From Spirometra erinaceieuropaei (lineage: Eukaryota; Platyhelminthes; Cestoda; Diphyllobothriidea; Diphyllobothriidae): DNA of 64,000 nucleotides. The notes below the pieces were generated by a model that was not told the origin of the DNA, made no database searches, and saw only the letters and a list, made by a program, of their open reading frames with translations. The stretch is taken from assembly GCA_902702965.1 (NCBI GenBank), contig CACRXP010000068.1, positions 944,433-1,008,432 on the forward strand, given 5' to 3'. The translations under genes were made by a program, and so were the position numbers. How positions within the stretch are numbered: position 1 is the first letter of the stretch; every line of letters begins with the position of its first letter. Below, piece after piece: positions 12,537 to 23,639 of the stretch.

Positions 12537-14970
12537 ATGTTTTCATATTATTTTGAGAAGACGCCATATAGCACTCAGGAATTTGCAAAGCGGGTGTGGA
12601 GCAGGTTGTGCACTTTGCAAGTAGCATTAATAAACTTGTCGGTGCAATGCTCTAAGGAAAGGTTTATTTGGGAATACCTCGGACGAAACGAGTACCTGAA
12701 CTCCTACTGGAGAGCACTGCGACGAGGTTGTACGCTTATCACCTCTGATACTTTGAGAAGATATGCAAAAAATTAACCAAAAAGCGCCAGTGTAACGGTG
12801 GAGGAACTAAGACGTCATATATGTCAACGAGAGATAGTACTGGACCGCCTAGACTAAGATGAGGGGCAGGAATCCGAGAATTGTGCGCAGTCCATTGCTG
12901 AAAAACGTGGGGAAATGAAGACGGCTTCTCTCTTTCGGAGCGACACGAAGATGGACCACAATCAAAACTCCCCAAGGACCCAATTCGGTACGTAAACAGC
13001 TCTTCGTCTATATCTTTTTATAGAGCGTTGGTCAAAGACTTTTCGCTTGACCCTAAGCTCTGCTGTCCTTTCCAGAAACCCAAGCAGCTGGAACTAGAGA
13101 TACATTTCGAGAACCCCATAGATCAAACACACGACCTTCAGTCGGTTTAGGCAGAGAGTGTACAACGCCTTGAGTCCACGTTGGTTAAATGGTCTTATCA
13201 GTACCTGAACATCAGCCAGAAATGTGAAGGCTTACTGTTGAAGTCGCGTATTGAGAAAGTAAAACAACTCCGACAGAACAGGGATATTCTACTAACGAGA
13301 CCAAATGGGAAAACTGGTGTTGTTCTGATGGACAGGACCGACCACATTACAAAAATACAGTCAATCCTGTCGGCCAAGAAAAGTTATGCAAGGCAGAAAT
13401 GAAGAAGCATAGGACAGATAAGCTTACAGAAAAGCCGACTGACTGTTTCAAAAGACTTCAGACGAATGTTTTCGTATGCCAACAGGACCTAGAGCACGCA
13501 TTTACCTCGGCTATATGGCTTGCCAAAGATTCACAAAGATGTTACGCCTGCTCGTCCAATCCTAGACATGATAAATGCGCCGTTCCATGCGATAGCCAGA
13601 TGGCTGCCGGAGAAACGTAGGCCCACACAGTACCGGCTAGCACCACATAGCCGTCGGGATACTTTTGAATTCGTGAACAGCGTCAAGTTCTCAACCTAAC
13701 GGGAATGGGAAAGTTTTCGTTTGAAGTCTTGTAACTTACCGGTCACAGAAGCCGTCAACTACCTCTTTGAATTCATCGCCTCTTATCATCAGGACATATG
13801 AATGCCGGTGGATGCAGTCGAGGAATTGCTACTGAGATGTACCGTAAGTGTACAGTTCTTATTCGACAACAGTTTGTATAGACAAATAGACGGGGTAGCC
13901 ATGGGCTTGCCCCTAGGTCTTCTTTTGGCGAGCATATTTATGGACAAGGTAGAAGCTTTTGAGCTTAGCCGTCAGATTAACGGTCTGAGATACCATGGAC
14001 GCTACGCATATGATATATTAGTGACGGCATCTGAACAAAACAACGTATGAATTCTACTGCACGATATCAGTCAGACGGACCCATCAATCGAATTTACTCT
14101 GGAAGGACAGCTATCTGAATTGCTCCCATTTCTGGATGTACTTTTGAGTAGAAGGCCTGACAGTAGTATTCGACGTAGCGTCTATCGTAAGAAGACGTGG
14201 TCCGGGCAATATACAAATTATGGGAATTTCGCACCGTTAAACATAAAGCTCAATTTATATCGTTTTTGGCACAAACAGTAGAGAGGATCGGTTTGGCTTA
14301 TAGCATTGAGGAAGAACGTAAGATTGTCGAAAATCACTTTCGCCAGAACGGGTACACCGATCGATTCATTGCCAAGTAAATGACCGAAACACCACCAAAA
14401 GCCCCCGATGCTGACGGTAAAAAAGAAGAAGCTTTTTATCAGGGTCCCTTTCCAAGGTGACGCGCCAAGTGAATTTCTAAGAGGTTGCCTAACTCAATCT
14501 GTATCACGTACCCTTCCGGCAGTTGACGACCGTGTGCTCTTCTCCGCTAGTACATGGAGGGGGGGATGCAAAAACAAACTGCCAGCCCAGAGCAATTCTT
14601 TGTGCATTTACACCTTCGCCTGATTCTGCAGGGCAGAATATATAGGTGGCACGAGCTGACGTTTGTCCACAAGAATAAGAGAACTCCTTTCAGCATGCTT
14701 AGAAATGAACCAAATAAAGAACGTCAGCAGCTCTATCCTCGCCTACATGGTAGACACACATCACTGTGCAGATACCGGTCAGGCATTCCGAGTGATTTAC
14801 AAGGTCCAGTTAAGCTATCCAAAATCACTTGGACCGCCTCTGTTGGCAAGAGCAGCGGCGGCTGCCATCAGGTTATACAAACCAGTTCTATGCACACAAA
14901 AGCACTTTGTACAGACCCCAAAGTTACCGTGGGCCACAGCCATCATGCCAGCCTCCTGCGTATAATTACC
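12537..14970 (+). pseudogene. Penelope-like element polyprotein pseudogene, lineage I
   Basis: Successive plus-strand frames give a PLE protein in order. There is a charged N-terminal region (12537-12776), a linker with LDPKLCCPFQKPKQLELEI (~13040-13105), and RQNRDILLTRPNGKTGVVLM (~13272-13331). The pre-RT motif LYGLPKIHKDVTPARPI follows (~13510-13560), then motif B DGVAMGLPLG (~13890-13920) and motif C read as YAYDIL where intact copies have Tyr-Xaa-Asp-Asp. After these come LLPFLDVLLSRR (~14115-14155), the thumb, a GIY-YIG remnant (14590-14810) and a C-terminal tail (AIRLYKPVLCTQK). Stops and frameshifts occur throughout and motif C has lost an aspartate, so it is inactive. Confidence 0.88.
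14590..14965 (+). pseudogene. GIY-YIG endonuclease remnant of the plus-strand PLE
   Basis: The nuclease start can be read as CIYTFA in one frame, the core as GRIYRW in another (a damaged Tyr-Ile-Gly-Arg-Thr motif), and the rest (ILAYMVDTHHCADTGQAFRV, then RAAAAAIRLYKPVLC) in the frame starting at 14663. At least two frameshifts are needed to connect them. The last part is the best preserved and matches the C-terminus of the minus-strand PLE at 47.9 kb (EDAAIRRKKPELCKQ). Confidence 0.8.
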
Positions 14971-15085
14971 CCGCCCAGTGCCCACCATCCCCTTCTCCTC
15001 CCTGACACTGACGGTAATTTTGATTTTCACCTCACCCACCCAAACCCTTCTCCAAAACCTCAACTACAGAATAAAAGAAGAAGAA
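14966..15085 (+). other. C-rich 3' untranslated tail of the PLE
   Basis: After the last recognisable codons comes a C-rich, G-poor stretch, including ccccttctcctccctgacac and cacctcacccacccaaaccc. It then turns into agaataaaagaagaagaag, which includes an AATAAA-like hexamer. A related tail follows the endonuclease of the minus-strand PLE at 7.8 kb, and the minus-strand PLE at 47.9 kb also has a pyrimidine-rich tail. I take this as the conserved 3' UTR of the lineage; the true element end is not defined. Confidence 0.5.
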
Positions 15086-15089
15086 GCTT

Positions 15090-17060
15090 CTGCTTGCCCG
15101 TATTTTCTTTTTAATCCCTTCGATAGCAATATACATGAAATGTGTCGAAATTTACGAATGATTGTCAATCACTCGCAAAACGACACCATCTCATAATGCA
15201 AATGTCAATTAGGTGCAAGTTTAAAAGAATAAAAAACATTAAAAGGCTTTAAAGACAGTATTGCATTGTTTAGAAATTCCGATTTATTTTGAAAAGTGCA
15301 ATATCCCAAAAACGTCATAAATGGCTCTAATTTAGAAAACCTTGTTTTTAAATGGGTAGAATGTATTTTCATAACAAAAGCATAGTAAATATGAAAGTGT
15401 ACATAAAATAACGTCTAGTAATAGTTTTTAGTGAAGCTTACATCTAAATATCATTTAATAAGTAGTGTGATTTCTTATATGACGGTTTGTCAACTGCCTA
15501 TATTCTAAGTGTAGATTCCAAAACTTTTTACCAGTTAGCAGTGTTATTTTTGGCGCATATAAAGTAAATTGGATAGAGCTCAACAAGAGAAGCTGGAATG
15601 TGCTTGAGTTCCCTGATTGGGACATCGTAGGAACAAACGTTTTCATAAGGTGACATGCCATGAGGCCGGTGGATGCCTAATAAATTTAAACAGAACTGAC
15701 TGGCGTGATCGTAAACATATCATTTAGTGCTTTTAGGGAGAGTTTTTCTTCCGTTAAATTAATTTACACATTTCTTCGTTTTTGATTACGGTGATTTTCA
15801 GATCGGCCTCAAAATGTTGCTAAATACTCCACGATTTTCAGTGCTTTCACCCGATTGTCCATAAAGACAGATTCTGAATTACATGTCTGTTGAGAAAATT
15901 AAAATAAGATTATTCTTGAAGGCATTTACCGAATGAGTGAGTGTTCGGCTGCTCCTTTTCACGCGGATGGTCGTTTGGGTCACATATGAAGATTCATTCA
16001 AACATTAAACTTCATTTTCGAGAAAAATGGTTGCCCACAACGGCAGTCAGCAATGAATGCGCCTTCAATCAATGAGAAAACCTTTCTTACTAAGTTTCCT
16101 CTTTAAAGAGTGCTATATTACTGCACTCCGTTGACGGATCTCTGTGTAATTTGCATTGTTGCATTGTTCCAAAGAAATATTAATATTTATGTATTGTAAA
16201 CGTAAGAACATGTCTTTCCCTATACATTGAAGCCATTTGCACTGCGTTTGCTCCTTTTTTGAAATTTTTTCTTTGATTATGAATGCAAGGTAGAGCGCCA
16301 GTATAAATACTGATATTTTGATGAAACGGTTAATGCTTTCCTCGTTTTATTTCTGAATTGGGTATGCACAGAATCCAAATTACACCGTAAGTAGTGCTTT
16401 ATATGTTTAAAACTGGAAATGACCATTTGGTTGTGGTCATTTATGTGACATCAGGTAGAATTTTCTAAACGGTAAAACAATTTCAGCCCATTTAAACGAA
16501 TAAATTGCTTTTTGCGTTATTGCTGCATTGAAGGATACCGAATCGCACAGGTCTGCTAATATGACATTTAGAAATTGATAAAACCTCTGGTTTTCCTACA
16601 GTAATCTCTGTGTTAGCAGGTTGATTACCATGGTCAACATTAAACATAAACTAAATTTTCAAGTTCGGCTAAATCGGTTTACTAAAACTCTCGCGGGTAT
16701 ATTATCATCCTGTCAAAGAAAAAGTCGCTCAGATGCATAACCGGAGTCTAGGGCATGTATTAGAATAGAAAATTGCACGAACATATTCCAACTACCATTT
16801 TCGCTAAAATTTAGTGATATTTTACTTGATATAATTACGTAAACTAAATTTCTGCACAAGAAAAGGATCTTTTGTTGAAGGAAATGGATTAGCAAACAAA
16901 ATGTTTAACGTTAAAGGCTTACAGAAATTCTCTCATCAGATTCCGTTATCAGATTTCATGAGATTGGCCACGCACTATAGATGCCTGATGAGGATCTATA
17001 GAAAGTTTACGTACGCTCGCCAAATTGTCTTTTGAATTCTTCAATGGGAATTTCCGCAAT
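15090..17060. other. AT-rich stretch with no supportable gene
   Basis: Open frames are short (at most 68 codons, 15455-15661 minus) and without motifs. Near 16984 there is a cctgatgagg string reminiscent of a hammerhead core start, but no matching GAAAC arm follows at the right distance. No other repeat was recognised. Confidence 0.45.
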
Positions 17061-17895
17061 TCTAACAAATAGGCAGTTACCAAATCCGGTTAGTTTAAAA
17101 CTGTCAAGGAATAACAATGACACGGGAGCGGCTACATAGTAAAGTGTCAAATAAACATGCGGATAAAGGCGCTTCACACACTTTCTGCCATTCGAATTAT
17201 CTGGCTTTCATCCATCTGGCTTCTTAGCTCCCATACATTTTCCTGAACTTTCAAAATCTTACGATTTATTATTGAAACTGCCTGCTGCTTTAATTTAACT
17301 ATTTAAGTAACGAATGATTCTCAATACCTTCAGGTAATTGTGTCCATTGTACGCAGTAATTTTTGTACTCTGTTTGCTGATGAAAATTAAATGACTCAAA
17401 CATTTAGAGGGGTGCAGTGACAGGTTTAATAAATCTTGGGACGGTGTGCACCAGGTGTACAAACAATAACGATTACTTTTGCAATAGAAAACATCACTGA
17501 ATGCTGGGAAAGATCAAATTTGCCTAGGTATAAAGAGAAATTTAGCTTTTTATCCAAACAACTGTATCGTGTTTGTTCTTTATTGCGAATTATAAAATCA
17601 GAGCACGTATAGGAAAACAGACAAATTTGTTAAAAGAAAAGATTATAACGCCTAGTGATAGGTGCCAAATAGTTTATGATTACTTTTCCGGGAACCCGAT
17701 AATGTATTCTGCAAAACATTATTTATGACAGGCGGGAGAAAACACCTCCTCAAAACTCTCCATAAAAGTTAATTTCAGAGAATTTATTTAAAAAAGAATG
17801 CTTATTCTAAATATGCTATGCAGGTTAATGGACTTCATATCGGTACGCCACTAGGCGGTGGGTTGAACGCAGTTGTGCTTTATAAAAATTATAAC

Positions 17896-18002
17896 CTTTA
17901 TCTGCGAATTTCTCTGATGATGGATTTAAGTGAGAATCCGAAACGTCAGGCTAATAAATTTCTTGTTCCAATGATCGCATCTCCATCTTCTGAAACTATA
18001 AC
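17896..18002 (+). mobile_element. Short hammerhead-bearing insert bounded by a 6-bp duplication
   Basis: Compared with the sister repeat at 50.25 kb, this copy has about 101 extra bases. The sequence tataac occurs at 17890-17895 and again at 17997-18002, whereas the sister has it once (cttataacagc). This is what a short insertion with a 6-bp target duplication would leave. Loss from the sister by recombination between the two tataac copies would look the same. The insert contains a hammerhead ribozyme-like core and no coding frame. Confidence 0.6.
17906..17961 (+). ncRNA. Hammerhead ribozyme-like motif
   Basis: The conserved core CTGATGA lies at 17914-17920. Stem II is GGATT (17922-17926) with AATCC (17935-17939) around an 8-base loop, followed by GAAAC (17940-17944) and GTC (17945-17947), the expected cleavage triplet. 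Stem I can form from GAATTT (17906-17911) with AAATTT (17956-17961) plus an inner CT/AG. Departures from the canonical fold are one extra T between CTGATGA and stem II and a stem III reduced to AC/GT with no loop. Very short stem III is known for hammerheads in Penelope-like elements, which are thought to act as dimers. Activity is not shown by sequence alone. Confidence 0.55.
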
Positions 18003-18027
18003 AGCGTGACACCTATTACTGAGGGTG

Positions 18028-18220
18028 TGCACCATGTGATCTAAAACAACGTAGGCGCAGGGCCGGCGACTTGTGCCTAAATTGGTTTGTAGCAATGATA
18101 GAACTGCATTTTATCTATCACGATCTCTCCTTCCCCACATTGCTGAGGCCGGTTTTGAGAAAACATCACAGAAAGAGCGGCGAGATCGGGTGAGAAAGAT
18201 TTATCTGCATACGTAGCCAC
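18028..18220 (+). repeat. SINE-like repeat, copy 1
   Basis: Shared landmarks with the other three copies are ggcgacttgtgcctaaattg, gtttgtagcaatgatagaac, tatctatcacgatctctcc, gaggccggttttgaga and gcgagatcggg. It is short, non-coding and in the same orientation as the copies at 27.9, 50.3 and 60.6 kb. No clear tRNA promoter boxes are visible, so the class is uncertain; a SINE or another short non-autonomous element is possible. Here it forms the 3' end of a larger 1.1-kb repeat. Confidence 0.6.
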
Positions 18221-18324
18221 TCTCTACGGGGTGATTCTAGTACAGACGGCTAAAGAGAGCTCCCTCAAAAGTCAGCATCATGAAATGACCACAGCTTCTC
18301 ATGCAAAAAGAATTAATATGACTA

Positions 18325-18412
18325 CCCTACCAAAAATATATTTTTCGAAACGAAAACGTAACTTAGAATATCGGGCACCATTTCATGAGACTGCGTATCT
18401 ATTGTATCTTGT
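18325..18412 (+). repeat. Foldback element fragment, right terminus
   Basis: The string cgaaacgaaaacgtaac, then caccatttcatgag and ctattgta, matches the right end of copy 5 (ctcgaaacgaaaacgcatt ... catttcgtaag ... ctactgt, 58000-58065). Only the last ~90 bases are present. Confidence 0.6.
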
Positions 18413-18897
18413 GCGGTGAAGTTGCGGAGAATAATAAGATAAATCCTTCTGATCGTGAACTGTCAGACAGAGATTAGCAGCGTTGGAGAATAATACGAAC
18501 TATCCGTCGAAGACTTCCTCAAGAGCGTTCCGTTTAAGTTTCAGGTTCGATGAGGCCAAAAAATCAGACAGGTGGTATCAGCCGCGTCCGTGCTGTAGTC
18601 ACAATTCTCTTAACCGCAGTTCATTAACTAATGTAATGATCTTTCTCACTAGCCCACTTCTTGGCGTCTGCCCAGCGCGGGTACATACATCTCCTAATAC
18701 CAGTAGTTAGTAAATAAATTCCCAACCACCCCTCATGTTATTGTTTAATATCAGGGATAAAATCAGGACAGTTTCCTATTCAAATGCGGACTGTCAGTCT
18801 ATCACAGCATCATGTGGTTTCATCCGCAGAGAATACGGATGTCGTCGTTTATAGGGATTACGCGTTTGCATGGCAACAGAGCTCTCTGGGTTGCCGT

Positions 18898-18933
18898 CTG
18901 TGATGACGTTTTCAGGGTTAAATACGAAACGTC
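18898..18933 (+). ncRNA. Degenerate hammerhead-like motif
   Basis: The string CTGTGATGA (18898-18906), an interrupted CTGATGA, is followed by a 19-base segment and then CGAAACGTC (18925-18933). The flanking tgtaaatga resembles what follows the core in related elements. Stem II is weak here; an alternative hairpin pairs acgttt with aaacgt. It is probably a decayed retroelement end. Confidence 0.4.
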
Positions 18934-18939
18934 GTGTAA

Positions 18940-21900
18940 ATGACAGTCTTGTTACTGTGGCGGTTTACTTTATAAAGATTATACTCTTAATACTATTTTT
19001 TATTGCAGCCGTGTGCATCACGCAATTCCAATTATTTACTAATGAAATGATGACGTAAATAATTCACTGCTGTCTCGAATACTGATCATTCGTTGGAGAT
19101 AAGAATTAGCTTACAGCCGCGGTGAAGAGTCCTATACCTGAATAAAAAGTGATGCTTGGTCAGCAAAATACCGGATGTATTCATTCTCTCGTCGGCAGTT
19201 TCTGCATTGCCAGAAGCAATGGCAGCAAATGAAACTGGATTTATATATCTAGTAAACTGACTTATGCGTTTTTGATTTGAAGTACGAGAATAGATACCAG
19301 AACCATCTCATGAAGCGCGTCTGCTGAAAAAGCGGAGCCTCTTGATCGTGTGGAAAACATTTCACCCTGGAGTACTAACGGATTTTTTCAAATGACGTCC
19401 ATGTTATATACTTTTTATTGACTGGTTAAGACCATCTGCTCTCATATTTGCTAGATAATCCAGTAAAAATTGTAAACGCATTTATTCTTATCACATTGTG
19501 TGTGAACCGTTAACGTTTGAAGAAATTCGTAAAAACGGTGTTTTGTTATTGTTAAGTGCTTATTTTGTACTTAAAATAACCCGACAATAACAGGCTTCCA
19601 AGTATGCATTTCAAATTAAAGTTTGTTGGAATACAACAATCTGCAAAAATTCCTCAGAACGGGATTATCCCACACGTTATTCATATAAGTCGGCATTTAC
19701 CTCCGTTGCCATGAAGAAATGCAAGGCTGACTTACGATACTTCAGACATCAATACAAGGTTAAGTTACCTTTCGGATTGGTTTTTTTGGTGCCTGTTTCA
19801 GAAGCACTTGGAATGGAAGCATTTCCTAATACTGTAGGAGCCTTTGCATAAATTTAAAATTACGCAGAAAATGTTTACTCACAGAAATAAATGATACAAC
19901 ACAAGTTTTCTGATTAATAATAGCTCATGCTTCAAGGACATAACGAATTAATGGGTGTAAGTAGGAACGGCTTCCATAGGAATAGCGCCAAGTCAAAACA
20001 TGGCTGCAACGCGACCTCCTGCAGCAAATTAGTTTGGGCTTTCAAGATCCGTATCGTCAATCTAATGCTCCTTTTCCTGTTTTCAGAAGAACTTTTCGTT
20101 ATGAGACTGTGTTTACTCAATTTATCATTCGGACATATAGACCTGAGTAGCTTTTAAAATGTCTGCGTTTGTGATTCGTTCGGCGGGGCTGAAAAGCGTA
20201 AAAAGCAAGGAAGACAAGGGCGATGGTAGCATGGTCAACAAAATGTTTTGCAAGAGTTGCACATAGGTGCCCCGGAAAGCACTGTCAGTGACGCGCAAGA
20301 GCGCTGTTTGAGACTGCTTTTTTGCGATAGCTGACAAAGGCGTTAGCAGAAATACTTTTTGCAAAGGAAACCAGTACTCAGTCAGTATGGTGCAGGGGAG
20401 TTGCGCACATACTTGCATTTTTACTCTGAACCAGGAAAGAGATTATTTCAAAATCGGCCTATAACATGGACGAAAATTTAGGTTTTAGTTCAAATTCCAC
20501 TCTAACTATTTAACTGACGCTTTTTTCTTTAGTTGCAAGCCCAAATTGAAACATATTTCGGGAACCTGGGGAGTATCATAATAGAGATTACCACATTTAT
20601 GAAAAGAACTTTAGGTTGGACACGCGAATGTGACGCTCCCCAGTATCATGTATGGCCTTGTGCTATATCATAGAGGGTTTCGAGTCCTTTGTCTGTACTT
20701 TAACCCAATCCCGCTTAATCTTAATCTGTAATGGGGAGGTCAATTTTCATACATCCAACCGATCTTGGAAAACACTCACTTGTCAGGCAACCGCATTCCT
20801 CAACGTGTTTTCAATTTTTATCCGGTGACGAAACCAAACTGTTCAATACTCTCATGTATCTTTTGCTCTTATACATATAGAGGTTTGAATGAAATTGCCT
20901 AATAACCATCTTCTGCTTGGAATAGCCAAGGAGACCTCGTTGAATTTACGTAAGTATAGAAAAAACCAGCAGATTCACACACAGTCATTTTCATTTACCG
21001 ATACTAAGAGGCTTCCAGGCCGAGTAAGCGTGTGTACCTTTGCAGGTAGACATTCCGACTTGGACTTTATTTTTGCGGAATTTTGCCTTTGCTAAAATCG
21101 TAGCTGCTGAAACTAAAATCTTTCAAATGCAGGGATCAACGCCTTTTTAGACCAATTTTGACGAAGAATGCTGAGCCGTTATTTGAAACCAGATGTACAT
21201 GCCTTTTTCGTGACAGGTTTTATGGCTGGATTCATCAAATATCTCCACTGTTAGTGATGCAGTCTCATAAGATCTGCTTTATCAACACCTTTGAACTTAG
21301 TATCTGCCACTTTATCTGATGATGCGTTCAATCAGGAATCCAAAACGCCAGGCGCATAAAGTCCTTGTTCTAGCGATCGTGTCGTTTTCATTACGACTGT
21401 TTACTGGAAATTGTTTCTTTGCCTCTTTTGGCAAATATCTTCCCGAATAAAATCAGTTTTCAAGTGTTCCCTTAATGTACTTCACTGCTCACGGACAGTC
21501 CGGCTCAAGCGGGTCGTTGTGAGGAGACAGCGCAGTTTATGATCTCAACCGGCTTATCGCTTTCTGAAGATGGTAGACGAATTCTGCATTTCGAGCACCC
21601 GAATATTGGCTCGAGCAGGCAACCAAGGCGAAAGAGAACTCCTGAAGTTCAGGGTTCCTGAGACCAACAACAAGATTAGACACGTCGATGCACCCCCACT
21701 TTTATCACGTGTCACATTCAAATGGTTAAATGGTTCGACCCAGTTCCCACCCTAGGGCCAGTATTATTTAAACAACATTAATTCGGCCTATTCACTAACG
21801 CAGCCATCCACCCTTTGCTCTTGTACCGCTTTTCTCGATATATTATTACAAACGGCCCACCTGTTGTCACACCTTCATAGACACTGAAGATGGGTTTTGT

Positions 21901-23190
21901 ACGATTTCGAGATCTCAGGCTAGTGTAACCGTTTCTTCAAGGATGACATTCTTTTTCACATTTAATAAGAACCCCGAACGCTCTACCTCGCCCCTCTTCT
22001 CGCTAAGGGAATGTTTTTAAATTCTGCTCTGTTTTTATCAGCCATAATGGATTTTGATTGGATCATCGCGCTATCCAACGATTGGTCTAATTCGCCCCTT
22101 TAATAATAACACAGCTCTCTGTTTGAAGATAATGTCATGAGATAGTTTTCTTATCTTGAATATATTCAACCATGAATTTCCTGTAAAGTGCTAGAAATGT
22201 GCGGTCCACCAGCATTAAGACTGTTCATGCTTGACTCCGCTGTGACTACTTTAATTGGATTAGCGCTGATACTTTGTGTGATAAGCCTTTCCGCGAGTCT
22301 TTCCTGGACATTATCAAGCTCTCCCGTCAGCACTTCCTGTGTGCACGATTACGACTACATCGGTAATGCTATTTAGCTGGAAATATTTGCTCTAGCGCTT
22401 AGACGTTAGATCACTTACTCTACGGTAAAATCTCCTTTAACATCAGCATAGTCTTTAATGGACTTGAACGATTTTTTACTTAAAAAACCATAATCTCTTC
22501 CAGTATGGTCAGTGAATAAAAGAACCTTAAGGCAATACAAAAAAATGAATTGGACGCGTACGTTATTCCTTTGCTTCATGTGGTATGTATAGTTTGTGCT
22601 TTTAGAAGACGAGTAAATTTCACTTAAGAAAAACCGGATAGAGACACGTTTTAATTATGTCGTTTTCGGGCTTGTCTTTAGCTAGACTGTAAAAAATACT
22701 ACTCATGCTCTGCACCTTTATGCCTTAAAGTAGATACTGTGTTGAATGCACGAAATCTTACCATGAATGCGGACTATGTTGCATAATTCACGATGGCCAT
22801 CAATAAGCAGTTAACACAATGCCAAAAGTAGTGGTAGTAAATTGTACGTATCTCCCCATGGACTTTCGGTGGCCTTATAAACTTAAGCGTATTCTATAAA
22901 AACCACGCATTATTCTACTCATTTGGTTGCCAAAACTAGTCCTCTCTACATTTTGTGACCGAATAAATAGTTCCTATTTATTTATGAACTTTCTTGTTGT
23001 AGGATCTTTAAGACCGTAAAATTTCCATTTATACGGCATTATACTTGCCTGTTTATCGATGTCCATCATAAAATATACCAAATAGTCCGCATCCATGGCA
23101 AGATTTTGTAAACTCTCTTTAATGGCCTAGGGTAACATATAACTGTTCTTTTGCGGCAAGTATACACCGTCTAGACTGGAATCGCTTAAC
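18940..23190. other. Stretch with only decayed motifs and no supportable gene
   Basis: Open frames up to 97 codons (for example 20125-20418 minus) lack motifs. A frame at 22188-22376 has a hydrophobic run (LIGLALILCVISLSASLSW) but no clear splice flanks. Hammerhead-like cores lie at 21316-21349 and, weaker, near 21574 and 21886. The composition around 21.5-22.4 kb is slightly richer in GC, which may mark an old retroelement whose coding part I cannot read. Confidence 0.4.
21316..21349 (+). ncRNA. Degenerate hammerhead-like motif related to the 17.9-kb insert
   Basis: The core CTGATGATG (21316-21324) is followed by GGAATCC and AAAACGCC, where the 17.9-kb copy has GAATCC and GAAACGTC. Homology extends outside the core: tatctgcc upstream and ccaggcgcataaa then cttgttct downstream align with tatctgcg, tcaggctaataaa and cttgttcc at 17.9 kb. 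Mutations in the GAAAC arm and the cleavage triplet suggest it is inactive. Confidence 0.45.
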
Positions 23191-23194
23191 AATG

Positions 23195-23430
23195 GTGTAA
23201 AGGCTGATTTGGCTCAAACGTTTTCGGGAATTAATACAGTTTTCAAAACCTAAAGACGCCCCGGCTCCGGGTACAACATGCGCAGATAATGTGATTTTCT
23301 GTCAAATATTGTTGGATAAAGCATACATTTTCGTTTTTTATATGACAAAGTTAAATTCATAAGGTCATTGAAATTTAGTGCGAAAGATGCACACTACTTT
23401 AGTAGCTATTTATTTCCACGTGACGTTTTT
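23195..23430. repeat. Foldback element fragment, right-arm part
   Basis: The order cagttttcaaaaccta, then tatgacaaagttaaattc, then gcacactactttagtagct follows the right-arm order of the long copies (gtttttaaaaccc, atataagtaaattttt, gcatactatttaagaagtc). Termini are not recognisable. It is a diverged partial copy. Confidence 0.45.
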
Positions 23431-23639
23431 TAGGAGGTTGAACAAAAGGGCATCTAAATGCCAATATTTTGGTAAATCTAAAATATTCTACTATTATTTC
23501 GTTTGTTAGTTAATATTACAACCTCACGTAAGGAATCGATCCTTATGGAAGTCGCATTCCAGAGTTTCGACTAACAGTCATCGCATTTACTTGGTAATAT
23601 AAAGAGTTAAGTGGCATGCATATAGTATTTATTATGTTA

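Larger units (their letters stand above)
17065..18220 (+). repeat. 1.1-kb dispersed repeat, copy 1
   Basis: The whole interval aligns collinearly, in the same orientation, with 49424-50480. Shared landmarks in order are caggtaattgtgtccattgt, gtgacagg, ggtgtacaaaca, aacgattact/aacgattagt, tggacttcatatcggtac and actaggcggtgggttga. The frames are closed, so it is non-coding. This copy has ~100 extra bases at 17896-18002 carrying a hammerhead-like motif. The last ~190 bases are the SINE-like repeat that also occurs alone elsewhere. Confidence 0.85.

Noticed and set aside
14554..15114. 186-codon plus frame
   Set aside because: It overlaps the real PLE endonuclease frames and the C-rich 3' tail. 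It is long only because C-rich sequence has few stops.
16980..17015. CTGATGAGG string as a hammerhead
   Set aside because: It is followed by gaaagttt rather than GAAAC plus a cleavage triplet, and the stems do not close.
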